Below the pieces are notes generated by a model, which was not told the origin of the DNA, made no database searches, and was given only the letters and a program-made list of their open reading frames with translations. Below are positions 7,171-16,036 of a stretch of 64,000 nt of DNA, piece after piece. The stretch comes from Streptomyces sp. NBC_00376 (GTDB lineage: Bacteria; Actinomycetota; Actinomycetes; Streptomycetales; Streptomycetaceae): positions 6,510,001 to 6,574,000 of the forward strand of contig NZ_CP107960.1 of assembly GCF_036077095.1 (NCBI RefSeq), read 5' to 3'. The position numbers and the translations under genes were made by a program. The first letter of the stretch is position 1. Every line of letters starts with the position of its first letter.

Positions 7171-8082
7171 ATGACTGGTCTGTGCGACGGCCGCGTGGTG
7201 ATCGTGACGGGTGCGGGGCGCGGGCTCGGCCGGGCCCATGCGCTCGCCTTCGCCGCCGAGGGCGCGAAGGTGGTCGTCAACGATCTGGGCGTCGGCCCCG
7301 GCGGCGACGGCGGCTCCCCGGGCCCGGCACAGCAGGTGGTCGACGAGATCGTCGCGGCGGGCGGAGAGGCGGTCGCCCACGGGGGCGACATCGCCACGAC
7401 CGACGGGGCCGCCTCACTGGTCGCGGCGGCGCTGGAGGGCTTCGGGCGGCTGGACACCCTGGTCAACAACGCGGGGTTCCTGCGCGACCGGATGCTGGTG
7501 AATCTGGACGAGGACGACTGGGACGCCGTGATGCGGGTCCATCTCAAGGGCCACTTCCTGCCGTTGAAGCACGCCTGCGCACACTGGCGGGCCGAGGCGA
7601 AGGCGGGCCGCACGCCGGTCGCCCGGGTGATCAACACCAGTTCCGGCGCGGGGCTGCTCGGCAGCGTCGGCCAGGGCAACTACTCCGCCGCGAAGGCCGG
7701 GATCGTCGGCCTGACCCTGGTCGCCGCGGAGGAGACGGCCCGGTACGGGGTCCAGGTCAACGCGATCGCCCCGGCGGCCCGGACCCGGATGACCGAGCAG
7801 ACCTTCGCGCAGGCGATGGCGGCGCCGGAGGAGGGCGGGTTCGACGCGATGGCCCCGGAGAACGTGTCCCCGCTGGTGGTGTGGCTCGGCTCGGCCGCGA
7901 GCGACGGGGTGAGCGGGCGGGTCTTCGAGGTGGAGGCCGGCCGGATCACGGTCATGGAGGGCTGGCGGCCCGGCCCCACCGCGGACCGGGGCGCACGGCG
8001 GGAGCCGGCGGAGGCGGGGGAGACGGTACGGAAACTGCTCGCCCGGGCGGAGCCGGCGCAGCCGGTGTACGGGGCGAAGTAG
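7171..8082 (+). CDS. Short-chain dehydrogenase/reductase, steroid-cluster type
   Basis: A 303-residue classical SDR resembling the dehydrogenase domain of peroxisomal multifunctional enzyme. It has the NAD-binding TGAGRGLG at 13-20, NNAGF, INTSSGAG with the catalytic Ser, and YSAAK with the catalytic Tyr and Lys. A C-terminal extension of about 50 residues follows the fold. It probably oxidises a 3-hydroxyacyl-CoA made in the same pathway; the mycobacterial cluster carries two such SDRs (Rv3548c and Rv3549c). ATG 7171 follows AAGGAGG (7158-7164); a GTG at 7168 is too close. It is divergent from echA20 and shares the palindromic operator. Confidence 0.8.
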   Translation: MTGLCDGRVVIVTGAGRGLGRAHALAFAAEGAKVVVNDLGVGPGGDGGSPGPAQQVVDEIVAAGGEAVAHGGDIATTDGAASLVAAALEGFGRLDTLVNNAGFLRDRMLVNLDEDDWDAVMRVHLKGHFLPLKHACAHWRAEAKAGRTPVARVINTSSGAGLLGSVGQGNYSAAKAGIVGLTLVAAEETARYGVQVNAIAPAARTRMTEQTFAQAMAAPEEGGFDAMAPENVSPLVVWLGSAASDGVSGRVFEVEAGRITVMEGWRPGPTADRGARREPAEAGETVRKLLARAEPAQPVYGAK

Positions 8083-8090
8083 GGCCCCTC

Positions 8091-8119
8091 CGGCCCCTCC
8101 GGCACGCCGAGCGGGGCCG
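8091..8119. terminator. Weak terminator candidate between convergent genes
   Basis: CGGCCCC (8091-8097) pairs with GGGGCCG (8113-8119) across a 15-base loop, just past the SDR stop and before the end of the convergent gene. Confidence 0.35.
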
Positions 8120-8175
8120 CCGGACGGGCCGTGCGGGGGAGAAGCGGGGCCACGGGGCCGCCGCCGCTCCACGGT

Positions 8176-9084
8176 TCAGGTGCTGCAGTCCAGGACGGTC
8201 CGGCACAGCCCGCACCGGGCCCGCACCCGGCCTCGTACCGGAACGCGGATGCGCTGGTGGCAGGCCGGGCAGGGGAAGGACACCCGCAGCCCGTCCGGGG
8301 CGCCCTCGAAGGCGTACGGAACACCGGGGGCGGCGGGGGCGCCCGGATGGTCCTGTGCGCGCCGCCGGTCCTTCGCGTAGCGGCGGCGGCCCGCCCAGCC
8401 CGCCGCCGTGAGCGGTGGCTGCCGGATGTCCTGGAGGGCCTGTGCGCGCCCCTTGGTGTACGCCTCGTAGGCCTGCGGGCTGGTGAACCACGGTGACGGG
8501 TCCTCGTCGAAGGCCAGCGCCCGCTTGGCGAGGACGTATCCGAACTCCTCCGGGGTGAGGTAGCCGAGCTTCTGGCTGGAGACCTCGTCCTCACGGAAGG
8601 CGTCGAGCAGCAGCCACCCCGCGCCGAGGTACGTGGTCACGGTGTCGGTGAGGATCTCGTTGTCGCGCGTACCGGGGAACTCCAGGCCCAGGCGGTGCAG
8701 CAGCACATGGGTGACCTCGTGCGAGAGAGCGGCGCCGATGTCCCTGCGGTGGGTGCGGAAGCGGTCGTTGAGTTCGACGAAGTACTCGGGCCCGGCGGCC
8801 AGTTCGACCTCGGCGGCGTGCTCCATCGCGCGGAAGCCGACGATCATGCGGGCGTCCGGCAGATGCAGGTGCTGGACCACCGCACGCGCCACCCGCTGGG
8901 TGCCGAGGTATAGGTCGTCCTGGTCGTCGAAGGCGGCGTCGACAGGGGCGAGGCTCGTGGCGTAGCCGCGGACACCGTCGTACGACAGCCGCCGGTACAG
9001 CGCCGTGATCGCGGACCGGACCGTTTCGAGATGCGGGAAACCGTGGACCACCGGACCGCCGGTGCTCCGCCCGTCGTCCGCCAC
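8176..9084 (-). CDS. Metalloprotease-like protein with C-terminal zinc ribbon
   Basis: A 302-residue protein I cannot place in a named family. It carries SHEVTHVLLHRLG (His122, Glu123, His126 of an HExxH zinc site) and then EILTDTVTTYLGAGWLLLDAF, where an acidic residue could be the third ligand, as in other gluzincin-like enzymes. The last 35 residues hold CPACHQ and CGLC, a four-Cys zinc ribbon. No signal peptide is seen, so it should act in the cytoplasm. GTG 9084 was chosen because AGGGGGTGG precedes it; longer in-frame starts run into the divergent promoter region. It may be a maintenance or regulatory protease; substrate unknown. Confidence 0.7.
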   Translation of the reverse strand: MADDGRSTGGPVVHGFPHLETVRSAITALYRRLSYDGVRGYATSLAPVDAAFDDQDDLYLGTQRVARAVVQHLHLPDARMIVGFRAMEHAAEVELAAGPEYFVELNDRFRTHRRDIGAALSHEVTHVLLHRLGLEFPGTRDNEILTDTVTTYLGAGWLLLDAFREDEVSSQKLGYLTPEEFGYVLAKRALAFDEDPSPWFTSPQAYEAYTKGRAQALQDIRQPPLTAAGWAGRRRYAKDRRRAQDHPGAPAAPGVPYAFEGAPDGLRVSFPCPACHQRIRVPVRGRVRARCGLCRTVLDCST

Positions 9085-9224
9085 GTCCCACCCCCTGTCC
9101 GCGTAGGCCCGACCGGATTTCACTGTAGCCGGAACGCTGAAGGCGATCTTGGCCGGAAAGTGATCCTTGTGGGCGCCGTGATCATTTCCCGATAATCCGA
9201 ACCGTGCCTTTGTCGGGGTCATGA

Positions 9225-10222
<998 letters not shown>

Positions 10223-10227
<5 letters not shown>

Positions 10228-12028
10228 CCTGAACATCCCCGGGGGTGCCCGTCCGGACGGGCACCCCCGGACCCAGCTCCGCGTACGGCGCGCCCGCACC
10301 CTCCAGCTCCAGCACCCACACCTCGTTGACACCCTCCCGCAGCACCGGCCCCGGCACGTACAGCGTCCGCTGCGCGCCGAGCGACCAGTAGCGCCCCAGG
10401 CAGAAGCCGTTCACCCAGACGAACCCACGCGTCCAGTCCGGCAGTTCGAGCCCCGCATGCCCGGCACCGGCCACCCCGGAGACCTCGAAGGTCCCCCGGA
10501 ACAGCCCGGTCGACCCGGCCCCCTCCGCACCGCCGAACACCACCCCGGCCAACGCGTCCGGCTCCTCGAACGCCTCCAGCCGCAGCGCCCGCGCCCGCAC
10601 CCCGTGCAGATACTGCCGCTCGTGCCGCACCCCGCCCGTGATCCCCTTGGACTCACCGAGCCGCGGCCCGTAATTGACCCGGCCCAGCGACTCCACCCAC
10701 AGCTCGACCTCCGCCGGCCCGGCCACCGGCTCCTCCAGCGTGCAGTTCTCCTCGGTCAGCACACCCGCCCGGATCCCGTCCACATACACCACGGCCCGGT
10801 CCCGGAGCCCCGCCGCACTCAGCTCATAGGGCTGACGCGGACCCGGCACACCCACCCGGTAGCGCACCAGACCCCGGTCGACCCCCAGCTCCTCGAAGGT
10901 CGGCGGAACACCGGACGGCGCCGCCTCCTCGTCACCCAGCGCGTCCAGCACCGCATCCAGCGGCGCCCACTCCGTCAGCCCGGCCCGCACCGGAGCCGCA
11001 AGCCCGGCCGGCTCGGGCGGAAGCTCCGGAAGCGGCCCCTCCGCGTACTCGGCGAGCACCTCACGGAACAGCCAGAACTTCTCCGTGGGACGGCCGTACT
11101 CGTCGATCGGCGCGTCGTAGTCGTACGACGTCACCGTCGGCAGGAAGTCCTCGTCCTGGACCGGACCGGACCGGTTCGCCCCCGCCCACCCGGCGAAATT
11201 CGTCCCCCCGTGCGCCATGTAGATGTTCACCGACGCCCCGCACTCCAGGATCTCCCGCAGCGCCTCGGTCGCCTGCGCCGGCTTCCGCACGATCGGCTCC
11301 GCACCCCAGTGCTCGAACCACCCGCACCAGAACTCCATGCACATCAGCGGCCCCTTCGGCTGATGGCGGCGCAGCACCTCGAACGCCTTGCGCGCACCCG
11401 AGCCGAAGTTCGCCGTGGCCAGCAGCCCCGGCACCGAGCCGCCCGTCAGCATGTGGTCCTCCGGCCCGTCGGACGTGAACAGCGGCACGGTCACCCCGCG
11501 CTCACGCAACATCCCGGCCACCCGCTGGAGGTAGACCTGATCGGAGCCGAAACTCCCGTACTCGTTCTCCGCCTGGACCATGATCACCGGCCCGCCGCGC
11601 CCGATCTGCCGCTGCACCACCTGCGGCAGCAGCGCCGTGAACCACCGCTCCACGGCACCCAGATACTCCTCGTCACGCGACCGCACCCGCCGGCCGAACC
11701 GCCCCGTCACCCAGACCGGCAGACCACCGTTCTCCCACTCGGCACAGATGTACGGACCCGGCCGGACGATCGCCCACAGCCCGGCCCGCTGCGCCGCGTC
11801 CAGGAACCGGCCGAGCGCCGCCACGTCCCGGAACCGGCCGGGCTGCGGCTCGTGCAGATTCCACGGCACGTACGTCTCGACACAGTTGAGCCCCATGGCA
11901 CGCAGCATCGACAGCCGGTGATCCCACTGCGCCTCGTGCACCCGGAAGTAGTGCAGGGCCCCCGACAGCAGCCGTACGGGCTTCCCGTCGAGCCGGAAGT
12001 GGTCGTCCCCCACGGTGAAGTCAGCCAT
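10223..12028 (-). CDS. Beta-galactosidase, glycoside hydrolase family 35
   Basis: A 601-residue GH35 retaining enzyme that removes terminal beta-galactose. After LSGALHYFRV and IVRPGPYICAEWENGGLPVW come the acid/base Glu156 in QAENEYGSF and the nucleophile Glu232 in MEFWCGWF. The C-terminal third contains the jelly-roll domains ending GFVWVNGFCLGRYWSLG, normal for the family. No signal peptide is present, so it is cytoplasmic and probably acts on imported oligosaccharides. It is divergent from an AraC-type gene that should control it. Its stop lies at the end of the tandem repeat after the trypsin gene. Confidence 0.93.
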
Positions 12029-12181
12029 CGTGCTCGTACTCTCTGTGCGTGCGGCCCCCGGAACCGCACGGTCCGGGCCCGTACGACGGCACGCACCACG
12101 GAGCGGGCGAACCCGGGAGGAATGTTGCCACCACCTTCACCCCCTGGCGTCCGGCCCGTCCATGGACAAAGATCACTGCTG

Positions 12182-12239
12182 TTTGGACACAATTGTTCGG
12201 ACCAGTGAATGTTTGGACCAGCGAAAGAAATCGGACCAG
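12182..12239. promoter_or_regulatory. GGACCAG direct repeats in the divergent beta-galactosidase/AraC promoter
   Basis: GGACCAG occurs at 12199-12205, 12215-12221 and 12233-12239. TTTGGAC occurs at 12182-12188 and again overlapping the second copy (12212-12218). Direct repeats spaced 16-18 bases suit the two-helix DNA binding of AraC proteins, so this is a likely operator for the adjacent regulator. Confidence 0.55.
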
Positions 12240-12285
12240 CGCGATGAATAGGGCCGGCGCAATGAAAGGGGAGGAAGGGAAGCCG

Positions 12286-13179
12286 ATGTACCACACCTGG
12301 ATGCGTTTCTTCACCCCCAGCCCGCTCCACCACCGGCTGGGCCTGGTCTGCCTGGGCGTGGGACTCCAGCACGGCGCACTGCCGACCGTCGGCCCACGCA
12401 CCCTCGACCACCACGTGGCCGTCGTCATCAACTCCGGCAGCGGCTGGTTCACCGGACCCGACGGCCGCCGGGTGCCCGTCACCGCACCCTGCCTGATCTG
12501 GCTGACCCCCGGCACCCCGCACCACTACGGCGCCGACCCGGGCACCGGCTGGGACGAGAGCTTCGTCGACTTCACCGGCCCCGCCACCACCACCTACACC
12601 GAACTCGGCTACATCGAGCCCGACCGCCCGCTCGTCCCGCTCGCCGACACGGCGGGCCCCCGCGCCGCGATCGGACGGATCGTACGCGCGGCCCGGCGCG
12701 GCAACCCGCTCCTGGAGGTCGAGACCGGCGCCGCCGTCCACGAACTCCTCGTCGCCCTGCGCCGGGCCCGCGCCGATGTCAGCCCCGACGGCGACCCCGT
12801 GCTCCAGGCCCTCGCCCGCGACGCCTTCCAGCCACTGTCCGTCGCCGAGCACGCGGCCCGGCACGGCATGACCCCCGCCGAACTGCGCACGGCGGTACGC
12901 CGGGGCGCCGGGTGCAGCCCCAAGGACTACCTCCTCGGCATTCGGCTCGGCCGCGCCAAGGAGCTCCTCGCCGCCACTGACCTGCCGGTCGCCGCCGTCG
13001 CCCGACGCGTCGGCTACGACGACCCGGCGTACTTCTCCCGCCTCTTCGCCCGCCGGGTCGGCGCCGCCCCGGTCCGCTTCCGCGAGCAGCAGGGACTCAA
13101 CGTGCCCGGCGGCTGGAGCGACCAGGTTCCGGACCCGGAGCACCCACCGACGATCACCCCGCTGGGCCCGGCCGTCTAA
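12286..13179 (+). CDS. AraC-family transcriptional regulator
   Basis: A 297-residue regulator with an N-terminal cupin sugar-sensing domain (LDHHVAVVINSGSGWFTGPDG through WLTPGTPHHYGADPG) and a C-terminal double helix-turn-helix domain from about residue 195. The signature is LLGIRLGRAKELLAATDLPV, then VAAVARRVGYDDPAYFSRLF. It likely switches the divergent GH35 gene in response to a galactoside. ATG 12286 follows GGGGAGGAAGG (12268-12278); upstream in-frame codons run through the operator repeats. Chorismate mutase begins 11 bases after its stop. Confidence 0.9.
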   Translation: MYHTWMRFFTPSPLHHRLGLVCLGVGLQHGALPTVGPRTLDHHVAVVINSGSGWFTGPDGRRVPVTAPCLIWLTPGTPHHYGADPGTGWDESFVDFTGPATTTYTELGYIEPDRPLVPLADTAGPRAAIGRIVRAARRGNPLLEVETGAAVHELLVALRRARADVSPDGDPVLQALARDAFQPLSVAEHAARHGMTPAELRTAVRRGAGCSPKDYLLGIRLGRAKELLAATDLPVAAVARRVGYDDPAYFSRLFARRVGAAPVRFREQQGLNVPGGWSDQVPDPEHPPTITPLGPAV

Positions 13180-13190
13180 GCTCGCTGACC

Positions 13191-13538
13191 ATGACCACCA
13201 GGGACATCGACGAGTCCGTGAGCGCGGAACTGAACCGGCTGCGCGAGAGCATCGACAACATTGACGCCGCAGTTGTCCACATGCTTGCCGAGCGCTTCAA
13301 GTGCACCCAGCAGGTCGGCCATCTCAAGGCCGCCCATCAGCTCCCCCCGGCCGACCCGGCCAGAGAGAGCAGGCAGATCGAACGGCTGAGGCAGCTCGCC
13401 GAGAGCGCACACCTGGATCCGGCCTTCGCCGAGAAGCTGCTGAACTTCATCGTGGCGGAGGTCATCCGCCATCACGAGCGGATCGCGGAGGAATCGGCGA
13501 CGATCGCGGAGGAATCTGCGACGAACGCGGAGGCGTGA
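13191..13538 (+). CDS. Chorismate mutase, AroQ type
   Basis: A 115-residue all-helical AroQ-class mutase converting chorismate to prephenate for Phe and Tyr synthesis. It has LNRLRESIDNIDAAVVHMLAERFKC, then QQVGHLKAAH, with the substrate-binding Arg, Lys and Glu residues spaced as in the family. The last 18 residues repeat IAEESAT because the DNA carries a 21-base tandem repeat; they look like an added tail. It may be co-transcribed with the AraC gene. The 3' end overlaps the convergent membrane protein gene by 77 bases. No clear ribosome-binding site precedes the ATG. Confidence 0.88.
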   Translation: MTTRDIDESVSAELNRLRESIDNIDAAVVHMLAERFKCTQQVGHLKAAHQLPPADPARESRQIERLRQLAESAHLDPAFAEKLLNFIVAEVIRHHERIAEESATIAEESATNAEA

Positions 13539-14319
13539 GCGCCGGGAACGAAGGACCCACCGGCCGACGCGACCTGCGCCACGACCGCACCACCCAGGCA
13601 CTCACCAGCAGCCCGAGCCCCGTGGCCAGCACGACGAGCCCGGCCCCCGCCGACTCGTTGACATGATCACCGTTGCCCACGGGTTCGGGCGCCCCGGAAG
13701 CCGCCCAGTCGGGCAGGAACAGCAGACCCACCCCCACCAGGGCCGGCACCGCCCAGCCGAACCGCTCACGGTACGAGCACCGGGCCGACACCAGAGCACC
13801 CACGGCCAGCAGCACCGCACAACCGAGCGCCGGAAGCACCGTGTACGTCAGCCACTCGGACAGCAACGGCCTCCAGTACCACTCCGATTCCGGCCTCGGC
13901 CCGTCGAAGTAGTACATGGTCCGCGGCTGCGGCTCACCCAGGAAATCCCGGACGGTCCCGGGCACCAGACCGCCGAGCAGCCCTCCGGCGAAGACCAGCC
14001 CCGCGTACCGCCCCATCGCCCTGCCGCCGCCCGCCCGCCACCGGTCCACCGGGACGACCCGTAGCACCACCACGGCGCACCAACCGGCCAACAGCCCCAG
14101 GAACACCCCCTTGACCGCCCCGTAGCCGACCGGGATCCAGACGTTCCAGGGATAGTTCTGCGTGTGCGCGGCCCGCCAGCTCCCCGCGAGACACCAGGCG
14201 ACCGCACCCGCGACCACCCCCCACGGCGCCACCCCCACAACCCACCGCCGCCCACCGCCGGAACCCCCGGCACCCTGCCCGTCCGCCCCCTGCACCGCTT
14301 CGGACACTGCCCGCCCCAT
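13462..14319 (-). CDS. Predicted multi-pass membrane protein
   Basis: A 285-residue protein of unknown function with about six hydrophobic segments: WVVGVAPWGVVAGAVAWCLA, VFLGLLAGWCAVVVLRVV, YAGLVFAGGLLGGLVPG, LPALGCAVLLAVGALV, WAVPALVGVGLLFL and AGLVVLATGLGLLVSAW. Between segments 3 and 4 lies a Trp- and Tyr-rich loop. The C-terminal PPRSSQI/PPRSSPI/PPRSA is the antisense reading of the chorismate mutase 21-base repeat, since the two genes overlap tail to tail. It follows the PP2C gene by 99 bases in the same direction. I do not recognise a family. Confidence 0.7.
   Translation of the reverse strand: MGRAVSEAVQGADGQGAGGSGGGRRWVVGVAPWGVVAGAVAWCLAGSWRAAHTQNYPWNVWIPVGYGAVKGVFLGLLAGWCAVVVLRVVPVDRWRAGGGRAMGRYAGLVFAGGLLGGLVPGTVRDFLGEPQPRTMYYFDGPRPESEWYWRPLLSEWLTYTVLPALGCAVLLAVGALVSARCSYRERFGWAVPALVGVGLLFLPDWAASGAPEPVGNGDHVNESAGAGLVVLATGLGLLVSAWVVRSWRRSRRPVGPSFPALTPPRSSQIPPRSSPIPPRSARDGG
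13481..13535. repeat. 21-base tandem repeat shared by two convergent genes
   Basis: Unit 1 is 13481-13501, unit 2 is 13502-13522 (one base different), and a partial third unit is 13523-13535. It encodes IAEESAT on the plus strand and PPRSS-type repeats on the minus strand, and ends at the chorismate mutase stop. Confidence 0.85.
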
Positions 14320-14418
14320 CCGCCATCCGCCACCGCTCCGACGCTCCCGCCGGCACCGGGCTCGACCGCCCGTCCCAACGCGGGACGCGACAGCCGCCCG
14401 TACGGTTGCACGGCCCCG

Positions 14419-15258
14419 CTACGGACCCTCCACGGCCCCGGCCACCGGCACACCCGGCCGGCCGGGCTCGACAGGAACGACCACCACCGTCACGTTGTCG
14501 TGCCCGCCCGCCTCCAGCGCGTACCCCACCAGCGACCGCGCCTCCTCCGGAACACCACCACCGGCCGGACACCGGTCGAGCACACCCCGCAACGCGGCGG
14601 CACCGGGCAGATAACGCCACAGCCCATCGGTGCACAGCAGCAGCCGGCCGGGCACCGAGGGCCGGTAACTCCGCACACGCGGAGCCGGATCACCCGCATC
14701 GGCCCCCAGCCACGCGGAGAGCGCCTCGTACTCACCCGTGTCGTCCTCGGTCAACGCCATCCCCGGCCCCTCGTCGGGCAGCCAATAGGCACGGCTGTCA
14801 CCGATCCAGACACACCAGACACCCTCCGGACCCGCGATGCCGGCGACGAACGTACAGGCCGGCGCGGCATCCACCGACGCCGCCAGCCCGACAACGGCGC
14901 GCCCCGCACGCACAGCCGCATCGCCGAGCGCACTCTCCGGCAGCACACCCTCCCGCAACCGCGCCACCAGCACGTTCAGCCCGACCTCGGCCGCGACCCG
15001 GGCCGCCCGCTCCGACCGCGGCGACATCGACACCCCGTCGCACACGACAGCGGCCGTCCAACCGCCGACCGTGGTCAGCGCCATCGCGTCCGCGTTGACA
15101 CCCCGGTGCCTGCCCCGGTCACTGACGCCCGCCGCACCACTGCCCGTACTGATCTCCACCCGCGAACGGAACGACGGCTGGGCGGCACCGCAGTCCCAGC
15201 AGTAGCCATCGGGAGCGACCGTTCCGCCGCACAGGACACAGTCCGTGATCTCGCTCAT
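14419..15258 (-). CDS. PP2C-family protein phosphatase with N-terminal zinc ribbon
   Basis: A 279-residue serine/threonine phosphatase. An N-terminal rubredoxin-like ribbon has Cys7, Cys10, Cys20 and Cys23 (CVLCGG and CWDCGA). The PP2C core follows: NADAMAL, VCDGVSMSPRSERAA, GDSRAYWL, CTDGLWRYL and GGHDNVTVVVV, with the metal-binding aspartates present. It should reverse Ser/Thr kinase signalling in the cytoplasm. ATG 15258 (MSEITDCVLC) is preferred; the longer frame adds basic, low-complexity sequence overlapping the divergent gene. The membrane protein downstream may be in the same transcript. Confidence 0.9.
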   Translation of the reverse strand: MSEITDCVLCGGTVAPDGYCWDCGAAQPSFRSRVEISTGSGAAGVSDRGRHRGVNADAMALTTVGGWTAAVVCDGVSMSPRSERAARVAAEVGLNVLVARLREGVLPESALGDAAVRAGRAVVGLAASVDAAPACTFVAGIAGPEGVWCVWIGDSRAYWLPDEGPGMALTEDDTGEYEALSAWLGADAGDPAPRVRSYRPSVPGRLLLCTDGLWRYLPGAAALRGVLDRCPAGGGVPEEARSLVGYALEAGGHDNVTVVVVPVEPGRPGVPVAGAVEGP

Positions 15259-15311
15259 CAGCCGCGCATTCTGCCAGAACCGCTGTCGGTGGCCCCGCGT
15301 ACCGTTCAGCC

Positions 15312-15956
15312 ATGCCGGACAGACAAAACGACGCCCCCGCACCCGAGTCCCGTTCCGACACTCACCCGTGGCGCGATCTGCTCCGGCGCTGGAGCGAGGA
15401 ATGGCTCGACCCCGTCCTGCACGAGCAGGAGAGACACCAACCCTTTCCGGACGAAGTACGGGCCGCCCGCTGGCTGGGATCGGCGGGTGCGACACCGGAG
15501 GAGCTGGCAGCGCTCGAAGCGCGCCTGGGCGCCGTACTCCCGCCGAGCTACCGGGAGTTCCTGCAGACCAGCGACGGATGGCTCGACACGACGACCTCCA
15601 TCCGACGACTCCTGCCCGTCCGGGAGACCGGCTGGCTCAAGGACCTCGACCCGGAGCTGATCGACCTCTCGACCGGCGGCCAGGAGCATGTCGACATTCC
15701 CGACGAGGACTACTTCGTCTACGGAGACGACCAGGTCCCCTGCGTCGTCCGGACCGAGTACCTGACCGACATGCTCGAGATCAGCCACACCCCCGAGGCA
15801 CTGGACGTCTACCTGCTCAACCCGCACATCATCACCCCCGACGGCGAATGGGAAGCCTGGTACCTCGCCCACTGGCTGCCCGGAGCCGTCCGGTACCGGT
15901 CCTTCTGGGACCTCATGAACGACGAGTACCGGAACTTCCGCGGCGACCACGACTGA
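15312..15956 (+). CDS. SUKH (SMI1/KNR4) domain protein
   Basis: A 214-residue protein with the SUKH signature LPPSYREFLQTSDGW near the middle, preceded by the helix GATPEELAALEARLGAVLP. SUKH proteins often act as immunity proteins against nuclease or deaminase toxins, but many streptomycete copies stand alone. No toxin gene lies next to it; neighbours are the PP2C phosphatase (divergent, 53 bases away) and aminopeptidase N. The C-terminal part (YLAHWLPGAVRYRSFWDLM) is typical of the family. Role unknown. Confidence 0.85.
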   Translation: MPDRQNDAPAPESRSDTHPWRDLLRRWSEEWLDPVLHEQERHQPFPDEVRAARWLGSAGATPEELAALEARLGAVLPPSYREFLQTSDGWLDTTTSIRRLLPVRETGWLKDLDPELIDLSTGGQEHVDIPDEDYFVYGDDQVPCVVRTEYLTDMLEISHTPEALDVYLLNPHIITPDGEWEAWYLAHWLPGAVRYRSFWDLMNDEYRNFRGDHD

Positions 15957-16036
15957 CCACCACCCCCGGAGCAGAGCCGCTCAGCCGTGGGAGAACCCGC
16001 CTGCGGTCCGCCCACCGCGTACGGCAGCATGGACAC

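Noticed and set aside
15312..15956. SUKH protein as part of a toxin-immunity pair
   Set aside because: No adjacent toxin, polymorphic C-terminal domain or secretion gene.
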